Notes under the pieces: model-generated
Database searches by the model: none
Seen by the model: the letters and a program-made list of their open reading frames with translations, nothing else
Told to the model about the DNA's origin: nothing
Program-made: the position numbers and the translations under genes
Part shown: positions 36,096-43,991 of the stretch, piece by piece
How the letters are laid out: the number at the start of each line of letters is the position of its first letter
Numbering within the stretch: the first letter of the stretch is position 1
Assembly (NCBI GenBank): GCA_017623115.1
Contig: JAGAPT010000013.1
Location: 1-63,536 of the forward strand
Direction of reading: 5' to 3'
DNA: 63,536 nt
Origin: Alistipes sp.
GTDB taxonomy: Bacteria > Bacteroidota > Bacteroidia > Bacteroidales > Rikenellaceae

Positions 36096-36995
36096 CTAAA
36101 TCTTATTCAGCGTCTCGAAGCCCTGGCCATAGACCCCCATCACCGAGCCCACGGTCATGAAGGCTCCCGCATCGACCGTCTTGACATATTTGAGCAACAT
36201 CGGGGTCTCACGCTTGCGGCACACCACCATCACCACCTTTGTGTCGGTCTTCGAGTACCACCCTTGTGCATCGAGCAAGGTTACGCCACGGTGGATGTTA
36301 TGGGCAATGGCATCGGCCATCTTCTCGGGATCTTTCGTCACGATAAGCACCTGATTCGACTGCTGGCTACCCTGCTGGATGGCATCGACCGTATAACCCA
36401 CGACAGCCGTCATGATATAACCATAGATGACCGTAGCAATCTCATAGCCCACGAAGAGTGCCGAACCGATGATAAACAGGTCGCTATAAATCAGAATCTT
36501 ACCATAACTTACCGTGCGGTAGTGGTTGATAATCACGGCCGCAATATCGGTACCGCCGGTCGAGCCACCCTGTGAGAAGCAAATCACGATACCCATACCC
36601 GCGCAGACACCACCAAGCACGATGGCGACAATCTGGTCCTCCAAGCCCAGGAAATTACCGGCCGGCAAGATGGATTGCCACATATTCATGCTGAGCGAAA
36701 GCACCAACACGCAAAAGACGGTCTTGATGCCAAAATTCCACCCGACGATGAAACCGGAAATCAAGAGCAACACCACGTTGATAATGAGCACCATCGTACC
36801 GATACGCATATCGACGATACCGGCCTGCGCCAACGCCTTGGTCAGCACCAACGCCAAACCCGATGCACCGCCACCCGTACCATTGTAGGGAAGAATGCAA
36901 GCCACCCAGCCAAACGAGTAGAACAACATACCCGAGGCCATGATGATATACTCCTTGAGGGTCTTAAAAGCCTTTTCTACCGTAAAATCAGCCAT
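36096..36995 (-). CDS. YitT family membrane protein
   Basis: A 299-residue integral membrane protein of the YitT/DUF161 family, function unknown. Five to six hydrophobic segments occupy residues 15-200, including the family stretch GTGGGASGLALVLTKAL and CFSQGGSTGGTDIAA; the last 90 residues form the soluble DUF2179 domain (QVLIVTKDPEKMADAIA, RGVTLLDAQGWYS). I took the ATG at 36995; an ATG at 37001 and a GTG at 37004 are in frame just upstream. A -7 box at 37037-37044 could give it its own transcript. Confidence 0.92.
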   Translation of the reverse strand: MADFTVEKAFKTLKEYIIMASGMLFYSFGWVACILPYNGTGGGASGLALVLTKALAQAGIVDMRIGTMVLIINVVLLLISGFIVGWNFGIKTVFCVLVLSLSMNMWQSILPAGNFLGLEDQIVAIVLGGVCAGMGIVICFSQGGSTGGTDIAAVIINHYRTVSYGKILIYSDLFIIGSALFVGYEIATVIYGYIMTAVVGYTVDAIQQGSQQSNQVLIVTKDPEKMADAIAHNIHRGVTLLDAQGWYSKTDTKVVMVVCRKRETPMLLKYVKTVDAGAFMTVGSVMGVYGQGFETLNKI

Positions 36996-37027
36996 CACCA
37001 TCACTTGTTAAATTGCCGTTGAAATCG

Positions 37028-37987
37028 TTATCGTTGCAAAGGTATAAAAAATTCGCCTTGATAGGCATCAACCTCGCCCAATCTTTTTTCGAGCATGGCC
37101 AACAACTGCTCGTTGCGTACCCCCTGCCACGTCGGGCCACAGTGGTAGCGCGGGGGTGCCTCGGAGGCAAATCGCTCGACCACCAAATCGGGTCGCAGAC
37201 GGCGTAGCACCTCGACAAAAAAGTCGATATACGCCTCCACCGTCCAGAAGCGAAACAGCGAAGGGTCTGCAGCATAGGCCTCGGCCATCGCCGTACCCCG
37301 AAAGAGTTGCAGCTGATGAAACTTCACCGTCGTCAGGGGCAAGGCATTGATACGCTCAACCCCCTCAAGCAATCGCTCCTCACTCTCCCCCGGAAGCCCC
37401 AGGATGAAGTGTCCCCCGACAGCCAATCCACGCTCGGCCGTCATGTGCACCGCCCGCTCGGCCGCAGTGAAGTCATGACCTCGGTTGATCGCCTTGAGCG
37501 TATCGTCGTAGACCGACTCGATACCATACTCCACAGCCACATAGCAACGCTTGCCAAGTTCGGCCAGGTAGTCCAGCTTCTCCGCATCAACACAGTCGGG
37601 GCGTGTGCCGATAACCAACCCGATGACCCCCGGGTGCGCCAACGCCTCCTCGTACAACGCGCGCAGGCGTTCGAGCGGAGCGTAGGTATTCGAGAAGGAT
37701 TGGAAGTAGACCAGATAGTGCTCGGCCGTACGATAGCGACGGGCGTGAAAGGCAATCCCCTCCTCGATTTGCCGACTGACCGACAACCCCCTCCTGCAAT
37801 AGGAGGGGGTGAAGGCACTGTTGTCGCAGAAGGTGCAACCTCCCGTGGCAATGCTCCCATCCCGATTCGGGCAGGTAAAACCTGCATCGACCGAGAGTTT
37901 CTGTATCCGATGGCCGAAACGACGACGAAAATACCCCGCATAGGAGTTCCATCGCCGTTCGTCGCCCCAGGCGTAAGGAGTTTTCAG
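37028..37987 (-). CDS. Radical SAM protein, YhcC/TIGR01212 family, CTG start
   Basis: With the start at CTG (37985-37987) the product is 319 residues, the family length, and carries the 4Fe-4S cluster motif Cys39-x11-Cys51-x2-Cys54 (CPNRDGSIATGGCTFC). A gene call using the in-frame TTG at 37786 gives 252 residues and loses this motif. No ATG or GTG lies between the upstream TGA (about 38002) and the motif. Downstream family stretches are intact: YFQSFSNTYAPLERLRALYE, VIGTRPDC, INRGHDF and HFILGLPGE. The family's reaction is unknown. It lies 38 nt after the nuclease lipoprotein gene, across a short repeat. Confidence 0.85.
   Translation of the reverse strand: MKTPYAWGDERRWNSYAGYFRRRFGHRIQKLSVDAGFTCPNRDGSIATGGCTFCDNSAFTPSYCRRGLSVSRQIEEGIAFHARRYRTAEHYLVYFQSFSNTYAPLERLRALYEEALAHPGVIGLVIGTRPDCVDAEKLDYLAELGKRCYVAVEYGIESVYDDTLKAINRGHDFTAAERAVHMTAERGLAVGGHFILGLPGESEERLLEGVERINALPLTTVKFHQLQLFRGTAMAEAYAADPSLFRFWTVEAYIDFFVEVLRRLRPDLVVERFASEAPPRYHCGPTWQGVRNEQLLAMLEKRLGEVDAYQGEFFIPLQR
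37037..37044 (-). promoter_or_regulatory. Possible yitT -7 box
   Basis: TACCTTTG on the minus strand (complement of 37037-37044) lies within the 3' end of the radical SAM gene, about 41 nt before the yitT ATG. No good -33 match was found at the correct spacing. Confidence 0.35.
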
Positions 37988-38019
37988 TTTACAGTTGTCT
38001 CAGTTATCAGTTTACAGTT
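37984..38019 (-). repeat. AACTGTAAACTGA direct repeats at the radical SAM start
   Basis: Two perfect 13-bp copies of TCAGTTTACAGTT (plus strand) lie at 37984-37996 and 38007-38019, 23 bp apart, with a further CAGTT word between them. They occupy nearly all of the 38-bp gap between the nuclease stop (38026-38028) and the radical SAM coding sequence, and the end of the array overlaps the CTG start codon. Confidence 0.8.
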
Positions 38020-38025
38020 ATCCGG

Positions 38026-39840
38026 TTATAAGCCCCAAGACGAAGCCTTGTAGGTATCCTTCGGGGCATTGGGCACATTACCGAAATAGACAAAGCCGGT
38101 CAACTTCTCCAGATCGGCGACCGACATAGCAAAGGTCGACAAGGCTGGCAACGAGTCCCAATTCTTATGCTCCATCATGATGGCAATACACTCCAACTCA
38201 TCCTTCGAGCAGTTCACTACCCACTTATTCACACCCGCCTTGGCGCGCAACATGACCATGTAGTAGTGCGTCGGCACCTTCGTACCGCTCACAATCTCCT
38301 TGCCATTGGCCTTATCCCAATAGCAACCATAAACAGCATAGGTGGTATCCGAACGGCTCTCCCACTGCTGGTCCATGACATTATCCACACTACCCCAATC
38401 ACCCGAGTTGAAGTTGCTCAACTGCGGAGCGATATTCGAGTAATAGAAAGCCTGACGATTCACCAAGCCCGACGAGGTAACACCCGCATGGCGGTTGTTC
38501 GAGGCGATGAGGTGACCGCGGGTATAACCCGACCACTTTCCGGGTTGCGTGAAATCGAAATTCGGGTCGGTGCCATAGTCGTCCGTACGACCATGCGATC
38601 CCTTAATATAGAATTTATGCATCGGGGCTGCTACCCACATCGTACACATCTTATCCTTGCTATAGCATACCGAATAGTTACGGGCCTTGTTGCCGTTCGA
38701 ATACTTCGCATCGGTGATGTGCCAGGTGTAGTAGTAGTCGCCCGCCTTTTCGAGTGTCTCGGGCAACTCGGCCCAACCCGACACAAGCGTCTTGCCGGTC
38801 GGCGCAGGAGGCGTTACGGGGTCATCCGTGCCACCTTCATCTCCACCTCCCTCCACGGGAGTGAGATTCTCGAAGGCCGTACCCGCTGCATTGAGTTTGA
38901 AGAGCATTGGCTTTTCACCCGCTGCACTGCTCGAAATGACATTGCTAAAATTGCCATCCCACTGAATCCAATACTGCTTGTCTACATTCATAATAGTCCA
39001 AGTACCATCGCTATTCGAAGCGAAGCTCCAATGATAGCTCAACCCCGTATTCGCCAGGCCATCATCCGTATTAAACGATTTGTAGTCGCCTTTCATCGCA
39101 TAATACTTATTGTCTGAACCCTTCAAGGTGTATTCACCCGACTTGGCTGTAGCCTCCACCGTCCAAATAGCACTCTCATTGCCAGCAACTGCAATCGTAT
39201 GATTCGAGACGGTCACCGGTTGCGTAAGAACATAATAGGGGGTCGTCGAGGCGTGATTCACCGTCGTAGCGGCCAGATGAGAGCCGTTGATATACCACAC
39301 CATCAGGTACTTACCATCCATCTCACCCGTCGCAGGAGGTGTCGGAGGAGTTACCGGATCGTCGCCTTCGCCGTCATCCTCGCCATCATCATCACCCTCA
39401 TTGTCATCGCCCTCGTCGCCTTCATCCTCCGGCGAGCCGGCCGGCTGGCGCACGGTGAGCTCCACCGAACTATATCCGGCATAACGAATCGTCAACGTTG
39501 CCTCACGCGCCTCGCCTTTGTTGGCGGAAATCTTGTAGGAGATTTTGGCCGTCACCATCGGATAGCCCAAGGTCGAGGTGGTGTGGGTCAGCGAAGTGGA
39601 AATTGTCGGACGCAGCCACGAGGCACTACTCTCGGCCGTAGCAATCACCTCACCGATGGGGTGTACCACCTCATAGGTCAACGTACCCTCCGTAGCATTG
39701 CTACTCGGCAGGTTAATCGTAGGATTACACGTCACGCTGATGGTGGGCGTAGTATCCACCATAAGCGATGCTTCATCATCGCAGCCAAAGCCCGCAAAGG
39801 CCAGGGCAGCAACCACAAACAAAGCAAGAAGTCTCTTCAT
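38026..39840 (-). CDS. Lipoprotein with DNA/RNA non-specific endonuclease domain
   Basis: A 604-residue surface or periplasmic protein. Lipobox GFGC (Cys20); a beta-sandwich, BACON-like domain (30-133); a very acidic linker of Asp, Glu and Gly (138-162); a beta-trefoil-like domain (175-325, with YTLKGSDNKYYAM and QYWIQWDGNFSN); a second short linker; then the nuclease domain (350-604). The catalytic DRGH box reads TRGH (440-443), with His443 and the metal-binding Asn469 (YYSNIAPQ) kept but Asp replaced by Thr. It may degrade extracellular nucleic acid for nutrition; activity needs testing because of that change. Confidence 0.85.
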   Translation of the reverse strand: MKRLLALFVVAALAFAGFGCDDEASLMVDTTPTISVTCNPTINLPSSNATEGTLTYEVVHPIGEVIATAESSASWLRPTISTSLTHTTSTLGYPMVTAKISYKISANKGEAREATLTIRYAGYSSVELTVRQPAGSPEDEGDEGDDNEGDDDGEDDGEGDDPVTPPTPPATGEMDGKYLMVWYINGSHLAATTVNHASTTPYYVLTQPVTVSNHTIAVAGNESAIWTVEATAKSGEYTLKGSDNKYYAMKGDYKSFNTDDGLANTGLSYHWSFASNSDGTWTIMNVDKQYWIQWDGNFSNVISSSAAGEKPMLFKLNAAGTAFENLTPVEGGGDEGGTDDPVTPPAPTGKTLVSGWAELPETLEKAGDYYYTWHITDAKYSNGNKARNYSVCYSKDKMCTMWVAAPMHKFYIKGSHGRTDDYGTDPNFDFTQPGKWSGYTRGHLIASNNRHAGVTSSGLVNRQAFYYSNIAPQLSNFNSGDWGSVDNVMDQQWESRSDTTYAVYGCYWDKANGKEIVSGTKVPTHYYMVMLRAKAGVNKWVVNCSKDELECIAIMMEHKNWDSLPALSTFAMSVADLEKLTGFVYFGNVPNAPKDTYKASSWGL

Positions 39841-39861
39841 AACTCTTTTTATTTAAATTTT

Positions 39862-40311
39862 TTATCGTTGTTTCGAATCCATCCACACCGTAACAGGCCC
39901 ATCGTTCGTGAGCGACACCTGCATATCGGCACCAAACTCACCCGTAGCGACCTTACGACCCGTCAACGCCTCGACACGTTGTACGAAACGCTCGTACATC
40001 GGGCGTGATACCGCCTCGGGTGCCGCTGCAATATACGAGGGGCGGTTTCCCTTGCGGGTCGAGGCCAGGAGCGTAAATTGGCTCACGACCAGCACATCGC
40101 CACCCACCTGCTGCACATCGAGGTTCATCACCCCCTCCGCATCATCGAAGAGGCGTATCTTCGTGAGTTTCTGGGCCAGATATTCCAAATCCTCCTCCGT
40201 GTCGTCGTGCGTCACACCGAGCAGCACCAGAAAACCCTTTCCGATGCGGGCCACCTCTTTGCCATCAATCGAGACCGAGGCCTCCTTTACGCGTTGAATC
40301 AGTTGTCGCAT
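39862..40311 (-). CDS. dtd: D-aminoacyl-tRNA deacylase
   Basis: Removes D-amino acids (and mischarged glycine) from tRNA. At 149 residues it matches the family length. The two signature motifs are present: VSQFTLLASTRKGNRPS and, near the C-terminus, LTNDGPVTVWMDSK (the cross-subunit Gly-Pro pair). It follows the RluA-type gene by 5 nt in the cdd-initiated operon. Confidence 0.96.
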   Translation of the reverse strand: MRQLIQRVKEASVSIDGKEVARIGKGFLVLLGVTHDDTEEDLEYLAQKLTKIRLFDDAEGVMNLDVQQVGGDVLVVSQFTLLASTRKGNRPSYIAAAPEAVSRPMYERFVQRVEALTGRKVATGEFGADMQVSLTNDGPVTVWMDSKQR

Positions 40312-40316
40312 CGTCG

Positions 40317-41003
40317 CTATCGTGTTTCAAAGTGTGCCCACAGGTTATCGCCTTTCGGTACGGGAGCCGTCACCTCAATCCACTCGTGGCGCACAGGGTG
40401 GTCAAAGCCCACCCGACGCGAGTGCAGTGAGATACCACCACCCGGAATCGAGCGTTTGGCTCCATATTTCAGGTCGCCACGTATCGGACATCCGATGGCC
40501 GAAAGTTGCGCCCGAATCTGGTGATGACGCCCCGTGAGCAGCTCCACCTCCAAGAGGGTGTAGTGCGTACCGGCGCCAATCATCTCATAGTTCAGCCGCG
40601 CCTCCTTGGCATCGCCCTTCGGTTGGGCATAGGCCTTCGAGCGATTTGTGCGGCCATCCCGCAGGATGTAGTGGCGCAACTCGCCGCGCTCGGCCGCGGG
40701 ACGCTGCTCAACCAACGCCCAATAGTGCTTCTTAATCTGCCCCTCACGAATCATCTCGTTGAGGCGCGTGAGTGCCTTCGAGGTCTTGGCAAACACCACA
40801 GCACCGCTCACCGGACGGTCGATGCGATGCACCACACCCAGAAAGACTCGCCCCGGCTTGGCATCACGCTGACGGATAAACTCCTTGATCTGGTCTTCAA
40901 GAGCCGACTCACCCGAGGGGTCGGGTTGCACCAAATCGCCGCTATGCTTATTGACCACCAGGAGGTGGTTGTCTTCGTAGAGAATATCGTCAGCAGAGAA
41001 CAT
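40317..41003 (-). CDS. RluA-family RNA pseudouridine synthase
   Basis: A 228-residue enzyme that isomerises uridine in rRNA or tRNA. The catalytic Asp lies in VVHRIDRPVSGAVVFAKTSKA; other family motifs are LYEDNHLLVVNKHSGDLVQ and TGRHHQIRAQLSAIGCPIRGD. There is no S4 domain at the N-terminus, so it belongs with the short RluA/TruC-type enzymes; the target base cannot be told. I chose the ATG at 41003 over the TTG at 41012. Confidence 0.93.
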   Translation of the reverse strand: MFSADDILYEDNHLLVVNKHSGDLVQPDPSGESALEDQIKEFIRQRDAKPGRVFLGVVHRIDRPVSGAVVFAKTSKALTRLNEMIREGQIKKHYWALVEQRPAAERGELRHYILRDGRTNRSKAYAQPKGDAKEARLNYEMIGAGTHYTLLEVELLTGRHHQIRAQLSAIGCPIRGDLKYGAKRSIPGGGISLHSRRVGFDHPVRHEWIEVTAPVPKGDNLWAHFETR

Positions 41004-41015
41004 CGTTGTCAAGGG

Positions 41016-41477
41016 TTAGAGGATAAAGGTAAAGGGCAAGAGCAGTTCGGCCGATTTCACCACACTCGCCGACCCGCCACCATACATAATGATGCGCATC
41101 GGGCTCTTCTGTCGACGCTCGACATCGACCAGCACCTGACGGCACTGACCGCATGGATAGCACTCTCGCTCCGACGGGTTCGAAGCGATGGCCAGCGTCA
41201 CAATCGGATCATCGGCATAGTTGGCCTGTGCGTAGAAGAGCAGCGACCGCTCGGCACACAAGCCTGCGGGGAAGACCTCGCTCTCGGAGTTGCTTCCCGT
41301 CAGGATGCGCCCACTGCGCAGTCGGGCTGCCGCACCGACCTGAAAATGCGAATAGGGGGCATAGGCTCGCTCGGTGGCAGCCACAGCCTCATCGACCAAC
41401 GCACGATCCTCCGCTGAAAGTTCTTCGCGGGAGGTGTAATGCTCGTATGCAAAAGAAAACTGCTTCTCCATAGCCAT
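41016..41477 (-). CDS. cdd: Cytidine deaminase
   Basis: Converts cytidine and deoxycytidine to uridine and deoxyuridine for pyrimidine salvage. The 153-residue protein is of the small tetrameric type: zinc motif CAERS (the Glu is the proton shuttle) and PCGQCRQVL, giving three Cys ligands. It has an N-terminal extension of about 25 residues relative to the Bacillus enzyme. It is first in an operon cdd-RluA-dtd and has a consensus promoter. Confidence 0.96.
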   Translation of the reverse strand: MAMEKQFSFAYEHYTSREELSAEDRALVDEAVAATERAYAPYSHFQVGAAARLRSGRILTGSNSESEVFPAGLCAERSLLFYAQANYADDPIVTLAIASNPSERECYPCGQCRQVLVDVERRQKSPMRIIMYGGGSASVVKSAELLLPFTFIL

Positions 41478-41499
41478 TTGCTTTTACCTGTAAAGTCAA

Positions 41500-41530
41500 C
41501 AAAGATAGTGATAAATCTGCAATTCGCAAA
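41500..41530 (-). promoter_or_regulatory. cdd promoter
   Basis: On the minus strand, TTTG (41530-41527), 19 nt, TATCTTTG (41507-41500): an exact match to the Bacteroidetes promoter consensus. The coding sequence starts 22 nt further on. The promoter lies between the gene and repeat copy D and so isolates cdd from the SIMPL gene's transcript. Confidence 0.85.
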
Positions 41531-41559
41531 AAAAGCAGAGGCAAACAAGGGTGCGAGGT

Positions 41560-41784
41560 GGAAATTTTGGGAGGTTTTTTTGGGAGGGGCTGCGAGTTTT
41601 GGGAGTTTTGGGAGTTTTGGGAATTTTGGGAATTTTGCGAGTACACCCAAAACATGTTCTACTCTTTGCTCTTTAACCCTGCTTTGCAGGCTTGACTTTG
41701 CTGCGGCTCGGCATAGCCCGCAAGCGGCCTCTGCACTCGCCTTAATCGCAAAGTTGCTCTCTACTCTTTGCTCTTTGCTCTCTC
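41560..41784 (-). repeat. Family-1 intergenic element, copy D
   Basis: It occupies most of the 307-bp gap between the SIMPL gene stop (41785) and cdd. The G-rich array is the longest in the window: consecutive TTTTGGGAG/TTTTGGGAA words at about 41594-41638. The core at 41671-41760 has hairpin CCTGC-TTT-GCAGG at 41678-41690 and a shortened second stem CCGC-AA-GCGG, two bases shorter than in copies A and B. The CTCTTTGCTCTTTGCTCTCTC tract abuts the stop codon. The remaining 41478-41559 holds the cdd promoter. Confidence 0.88.
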
Positions 41785-42474
41785 TTACTCCAGGATAAAC
41801 TTCGCCTGCACCCGATAGGTCAATTTGATGGAGGCAAACTCCAAAGAGGGCTCTGCAGCCTCCTCCGCAACAGCAAAATCAGCCCCCGAAGCGCGTGCCA
41901 TCATCACATTGCTCTTGAAGAGGGGCTCGCCATCCTGCGTCATATCGAAAATATAGAAACATTTACCGACCCGTTGACCGATGGCTTCGGCCAGCTCCTC
42001 GGCTTTACGTTTTGCCGCACGCATCGCCTCTTGACGCACCTCGGTGCGATAGTGTGCCATCTTTGAGTGGCTCATCCGCTCGACCGATACCTGCGAGATA
42101 CCCAGCGCATCCAGTGCCTGCCAAGCACGTGTCACGGTGGCAGCATCGTGCAGCTCCAGGCGATATTGAGCCGTGGCCAACGCATTGTTTTTCTTAAAGA
42201 ATGCACTCGACAAATCAACCATCTTGAGTTGCTCCTCGACGTTGATGCCCAAACGTTTGAGGGCGGCAATCATCTCGCGTTGCTGCTGCTCGACAGTGAT
42301 TTTTCCCTTCGAATCGCGTTCGGTAATCGTAATCGAGAGGTAGATTTCATCGGGCGTAATCTCCTGCTCGGCCGAGCCATTAACCTGCACATAACTCGGA
42401 AAGGCCTCCTCATGCTGCGCAAAGAGGGGCAACGACAGGGCGACCAGCACCCACAAACAAACCAACTTTTTCAT
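41785..42474 (-). CDS. SIMPL domain (DUF541) exported protein
   Basis: A 229-residue protein with a signal peptide (about 1-20, ending LPLFAQ) and a SIMPL/DUF541 domain (VQVNGSAEQEITPDEIYLSI, then ITERDSKGK and FFKKNNALATAQYRLELHD). Family members are periplasmic or outer-membrane proteins of poorly defined function; the name comes from a mammalian signalling protein and should not be taken as function. No lipobox is present. It is followed by repeat copy D. Confidence 0.88.
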   Translation of the reverse strand: MKKLVCLWVLVALSLPLFAQHEEAFPSYVQVNGSAEQEITPDEIYLSITITERDSKGKITVEQQQREMIAALKRLGINVEEQLKMVDLSSAFFKKNNALATAQYRLELHDAATVTRAWQALDALGISQVSVERMSHSKMAHYRTEVRQEAMRAAKRKAEELAEAIGQRVGKCFYIFDMTQDGEPLFKSNVMMARASGADFAVAEEAAEPSLEFASIKLTYRVQAKFILE

Positions 42475-42519
42475 GCTATCTACTATTCATTTAAGGTTAC
42501 ACATCTGCAAAGAGAACGC

Positions 42520-42554
42520 CAAAGGGAGCCGACATATTGCATCGACTCCCTTTG
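42520..42554 (-). terminator. Hairpin after trmD
   Basis: CAAAGGGAG (42520-42528) and CTCCCTTTG (42546-42554) form a 9-bp perfect stem with an additional CGA/TCG pairing inside. It is 24 nt after the trmD stop. The T-tract on the minus strand is poor (GCGTTCTCTTTG), so termination may be partial. Confidence 0.55.
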
Positions 42555-42578
42555 ACATCGGTTTCTTCGCCTGTTCCG

Positions 42579-43256
42579 CTACTCCTCCAGCAAGTCGGGG
42601 CGCAGGCGTTGTGTACGCTCGAAGGCTTGCGCATCCTGCCACTTCTCAATCTCGCCAAAGTTGCCCGAGAGCAAGACATCGGGGACCCGCCACCCACGAA
42701 ACTCGGCCGGACGGGTATAGACCGGCGGAGCCAGCAGGTTATCCTGGAAGCAGTCCGTAAGGGCCGACGACTCGTCGCCAATCGCCCCCGGCACGAGGCG
42801 CACAACCGAATCGGCGATGATGCAGGCCGCCAACTCGCCACCCGTCAGCACGTAGTCGCCAATCGAGATTTCACGCGTGATGAGGTGTTCGCGAATACGA
42901 TGGTCGATGCCCTTATAATGACCGCAGAGAATGATGATATTGTCGAGCGTCGAAAGGCGGTTCGCCTCGTGTTGGTCGTAGCGGATACCATCGGGCGAGG
43001 TGTAGATAATCTCGTCGTAGGTGCGCTCGGACTGTAATTTTTCAATCAACTCGAAGACCGGTTCGCACTTCATCACCATGCCCGCCTCGCCCCCAAAGGG
43101 GTAGTCGTCGGTCGTCTTGCGCTTATCGTGTGCATAGTCGTGCAGGTTGTGCACAACAATCTCGACCAGCCCCTTCTCCTGCGCACGGCGCAAAATCGAC
43201 TCGTTGAGCGGAGAGGTCACCAGGTCGGGTACCGAAGAGATGATGTCTATTCTCAT
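42579..43256 (-). CDS. trmD: tRNA (guanine(37)-N1)-methyltransferase
   Basis: Methylates G37 next to the anticodon to prevent frameshifting; SPOUT (trefoil-knot) fold. The 225-residue protein has [30 protein letters not shown] and [17 protein letters not shown], which build the knot and S-adenosylmethionine site. It is not next to rpsP, rimM or rplS as in many bacteria, and instead follows an MBL hydrolase by 5 nt. Confidence 0.97.
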   Translation of the reverse strand: MRIDIISSVPDLVTSPLNESILRRAQEKGLVEIVVHNLHDYAHDKRKTTDDYPFGGEAGMVMKCEPVFELIEKLQSERTYDEIIYTSPDGIRYDQHEANRLSTLDNIIILCGHYKGIDHRIREHLITREISIGDYVLTGGELAACIIADSVVRLVPGAIGDESSALTDCFQDNLLAPPVYTRPAEFRGWRVPDVLLSGNFGEIEKWQDAQAFERTQRLRPDLLEE

Positions 43257-43261
43257 AGTAA

Positions 43262-43927
43262 TTAATCCACTTTGATTTGTTCTTGCAGCACCTCCACGAC
43301 AAAGGGGTTGTACATCGACTCGTGGCCGATGGTCGAGGATTCGGCATGACCCGGATAAATCGTCACCTCATCGCCCAAGGGGAGGAGCACATGCAGGATG
43401 GAACGCATGAGGGTCGGATAATCGCCCCCTTCGAGGTCGGTGCGACCAATCGACTCCCGGAAGAGCGTGTCGCCCGTGAAGGCGACCTTCTCCTCCGCAT
43501 GGAAGAGCACCACTCCGCCCGGTGTATGCCCCGGAGTGGGCAACACCTGCAGGGTCGTATGGCCGAAATGCACCTCGGAAGTGGTGGCAAGGTCGATATC
43601 AATCGCCGGCATCTCATGGGTCGGGATGCCGTAAATCTGGCCGGCCTCGCGTGCTCCGTCGAGCAGGTATTGGTCCTTCGAGGAGCAGGCAAAGGGGATT
43701 CCGTAGCGTGCTTGGAGGTGGCACACACCCAGCACATGGTCGAAGTGGCCATGCGTATTCACAGCCACAACAGGTTTCAGTCCATGCTCCAACAAAAAGT
43801 TGTCGAGCGCAGCCTTTTCGGCTGCCGTCGAGGCGCCGGCATCGATGATGGCGCACTCCTTGGTCTCGTCCCACACAATGTAGGTATTCTCGCCAATGGG
43901 GTTGAATATTAAGGTCGCAAGTTGCAT
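43262..43927 (-). CDS. MBL-fold metallohydrolase (glyoxalase II-like)
   Basis: A 221-residue cytoplasmic metallo-beta-lactamase fold hydrolase. Metal ligands are in order: [10 protein letters not shown] (HxHxDH), [15 protein letters not shown] and YPGHAESST. The YcbL-like length and lack of the glyoxalase II C-terminal domain suggest a thioester hydrolase of unknown substrate. I chose the ATG at 43927; a longer frame to 43957 would run through the promoter palindrome. It is divergent from rlmD. Confidence 0.92.
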   Translation of the reverse strand: MQLATLIFNPIGENTYIVWDETKECAIIDAGASTAAEKAALDNFLLEHGLKPVVAVNTHGHFDHVLGVCHLQARYGIPFACSSKDQYLLDGAREAGQIYGIPTHEMPAIDIDLATTSEVHFGHTTLQVLPTPGHTPGGVVLFHAEEKVAFTGDTLFRESIGRTDLEGGDYPTLMRSILHVLLPLGDEVTIYPGHAESSTIGHESMYNPFVVEVLQEQIKVD

Positions 43928-43944
43928 AAAAAACGTATTTCCGA

Positions 43945-43973
43945 CAAAGATAGGCAAAATTTACCTATCTTTG
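43945..43973. promoter_or_regulatory. Palindromic bidirectional promoter, MBL / rlmD
   Basis: CAAAGATAGG (43945-43954) and CCTATCTTTG (43964-43973) are a perfect 10-bp inverted repeat around a 9-nt AT-rich centre. Each arm contains TATCTTTG, a -7 box facing outwards: rlmD begins 19 nt to the right and the MBL gene 18 nt to the left. No TTTG box is found at the standard spacing on either side. Confidence 0.65.
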
Positions 43974-43991
43974 CAGACAAAGCGTCTTTTT

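Noticed and set aside
37441-37952. Two minus-strand frames (166 and 121 residues) near the radical SAM start, considered as a frameshifted N-terminus
   Set aside because: Translating the main frame upstream shows the cysteine motif in the same frame, so no frameshift is needed; only the start codon is unusual.
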